Assembly (NCBI GenBank): GCA_015222985.1
Contig: JADFWI010000396.1
Span: 1 to 5,161 of the forward strand
Source of the DNA: Pseudomonadota bacterium
Lineage (GTDB): Bacteria > Desulfobacterota > Desulfobacteria > Desulfobacterales > C00003060
Direction: 5' to 3'
DNA: 5,161 nucleotides
The notes below the pieces were generated by a model, which had not been told where the DNA came from, did not search any database, and saw only the letters and a program-made list of their open reading frames with translations. This document shows, in pieces, positions 4,732-5,161 of the stretch (its first letter is position 1; every line of letters begins with the position of its first letter). The position numbers and the translations under genes are program-made.

Positions 4732-4760
4732 GTCATTGCGAGCCAAGCGAAGGAATCTCC
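4732..4760 (+). repeat. Dispersed intergenic repeat (GTCATTGCGAG... type), one copy
   Basis: The 29-bp stretch begins GTCATTGCGAGCC and ends GGAATCTCC. It closely resembles a short dispersed intergenic repeat (GTCATTGCGAGCGAAGCGAAGCAATCTC type) that I recall from many unrelated bacterial genomes, Desulfobacterota among them. Only a single copy is in this window, so the repeat status rests on that recollection and not on a second copy seen here. It lies between the flavodoxin stop and the rubredoxin-like gene. Confidence 0.6.
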
Positions 4761-4786
4761 TTCTCCAGGTAAACTGAAACCAGCCT

Positions 4787-5161
4787 TTAAGACGAGCCCA
4801 GCTTTTCCCCGATTTTGCGTCCGTAATCCTGGGCCATCTTGGTCCCGCCTTGCAACAAGGCGGATTTCAGTCTCAGTGGTCCGCTTACCATGTCCATTCC
4901 AAAGATGTTTTTCATGGTGTCGTAGATACGACCTGGCGCTTCACCGCTCCAGCCATAGGCTCCAAAAGAACCGCCCACTTTCCCCTGCAGATTGGCCTTT
5001 TCAGCCAAAAATAGCATGGTTTTCATGCCGGCCATCATCTGGCCGTGGTAGGTGGCAGAGCCAAAGACGTAAGCGTCATAGCCCTCGAGATCTGCCTCTT
5101 TCTTTACTTCAGTTACGTTGACAACGGTGGCCTCCGCACCCGCAGAACGGATTCCTTCTGC
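4787..5161 (-). CDS. Flavodoxin (FprA-type flavodoxin domain), C-terminal part
   Basis: The gene enters from the right edge; 124 codons are visible in an uninterrupted frame from base 5161, so the first in-frame ATG at 5038 is internal. The visible part is the second half of a flavodoxin fold. A GSATYHGQM segment (visible residues 34-42) is the FMN loop after the third strand, and GSFGAYGWSGEAP (visible residues about 62-74) is the loop typical of FprA/flavodiiron and related short flavodoxins. The protein carries electrons on FMN between ferredoxin- or NAD(P)H-linked enzymes and acceptors. Either a stand-alone flavodoxin or the C-terminal domain of a flavodiiron O2/NO reductase would look like this; the upstream half is needed to decide. 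The neighbouring rubredoxin-like gene is compatible with both. Confidence 0.82.
   Translation of the reverse strand, partial: AEGIRSAGAEATVVNVTEVKKEADLEGYDAYVFGSATYHGQMMAGMKTMLFLAEKANLQGKVGGSFGAYGWSGEAPGRIYDTMKNIFGMDMVSGPLRLKSALLQGGTKMAQDYGRKIGEKLGSS

Noticed and set aside
1..5161. CRISPR array, tRNA, rRNA, transposase or phage gene
   Set aside because: No regularly spaced repeats, no cloverleaf-like or ribosomal sequence, and no integrase or transposase motif were found on either strand.

Overview
The window comes from an anaerobic or microaerophilic bacterium. The gene set (octaheme HAO-family cytochrome c, ferredoxin-type thioredoxin reductase, FprA-type flavodoxin, rubredoxin-like zinc/iron ribbon, two-domain copper handling) is typical of Desulfobacterota (former Deltaproteobacteria) or neighbouring phyla. 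This placement is inferred from gene content, not from a marker gene. All eleven supported genes lie on the minus strand, so the region is read from high to low coordinates. Both ends are cut: a flavodoxin lacks its N-terminus at the right edge, and a copper ATPase lacks nearly all its length at the left edge.

Right part (5161 to 4429): the C-terminal part of a flavodoxin, then a 112-nt gap holding a 7-bp inverted repeat and one copy of a widespread dispersed intergenic repeat, then an 81-residue protein with a rubredoxin-like ribbon and 11 cysteines. Centre (4335 to 1648): a compact three-gene unit with gaps of 5 and 10 nt, all three products with signal peptides. They are an eight-heme cytochrome of the hydroxylamine oxidoreductase (HAO) family, a thioredoxin-like protein with a CPHC active site, and a peroxiredoxin whose mature form has a single cysteine. 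This looks like a periplasmic module for nitrogen-oxide/hydroxylamine or peroxide stress, in which the CPHC protein could serve cytochrome maturation, peroxiredoxin recycling or both.

Left part (1422 to 1), after a 225-nt hairpin-rich spacer: a five-cysteine zinc-ribbon-like protein, a 69-residue protein of unknown function, a glutaredoxin-like protein (CSHC), the catalytic subunit of ferredoxin:thioredoxin reductase (FTR), then a CopZ-like copper chaperone and the start of a CopA-type P-type ATPase. Several of these overlap (17 nt, ATGA, 8 nt), suggesting translational coupling. The cytosolic set looks like a ferredoxin-driven thiol-reducing relay next to copper export. Metal and thiol chemistry link the halves, since copper and reactive nitrogen or oxygen species all attack thiols and Fe-S clusters. 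No complete new defence or mobile system is visible. The most interesting points are the HAO/thioredoxin-like/peroxiredoxin unit, the FTR/glutaredoxin pair with two small unknown partners, and several unexplained intergenic palindromes and repeats.
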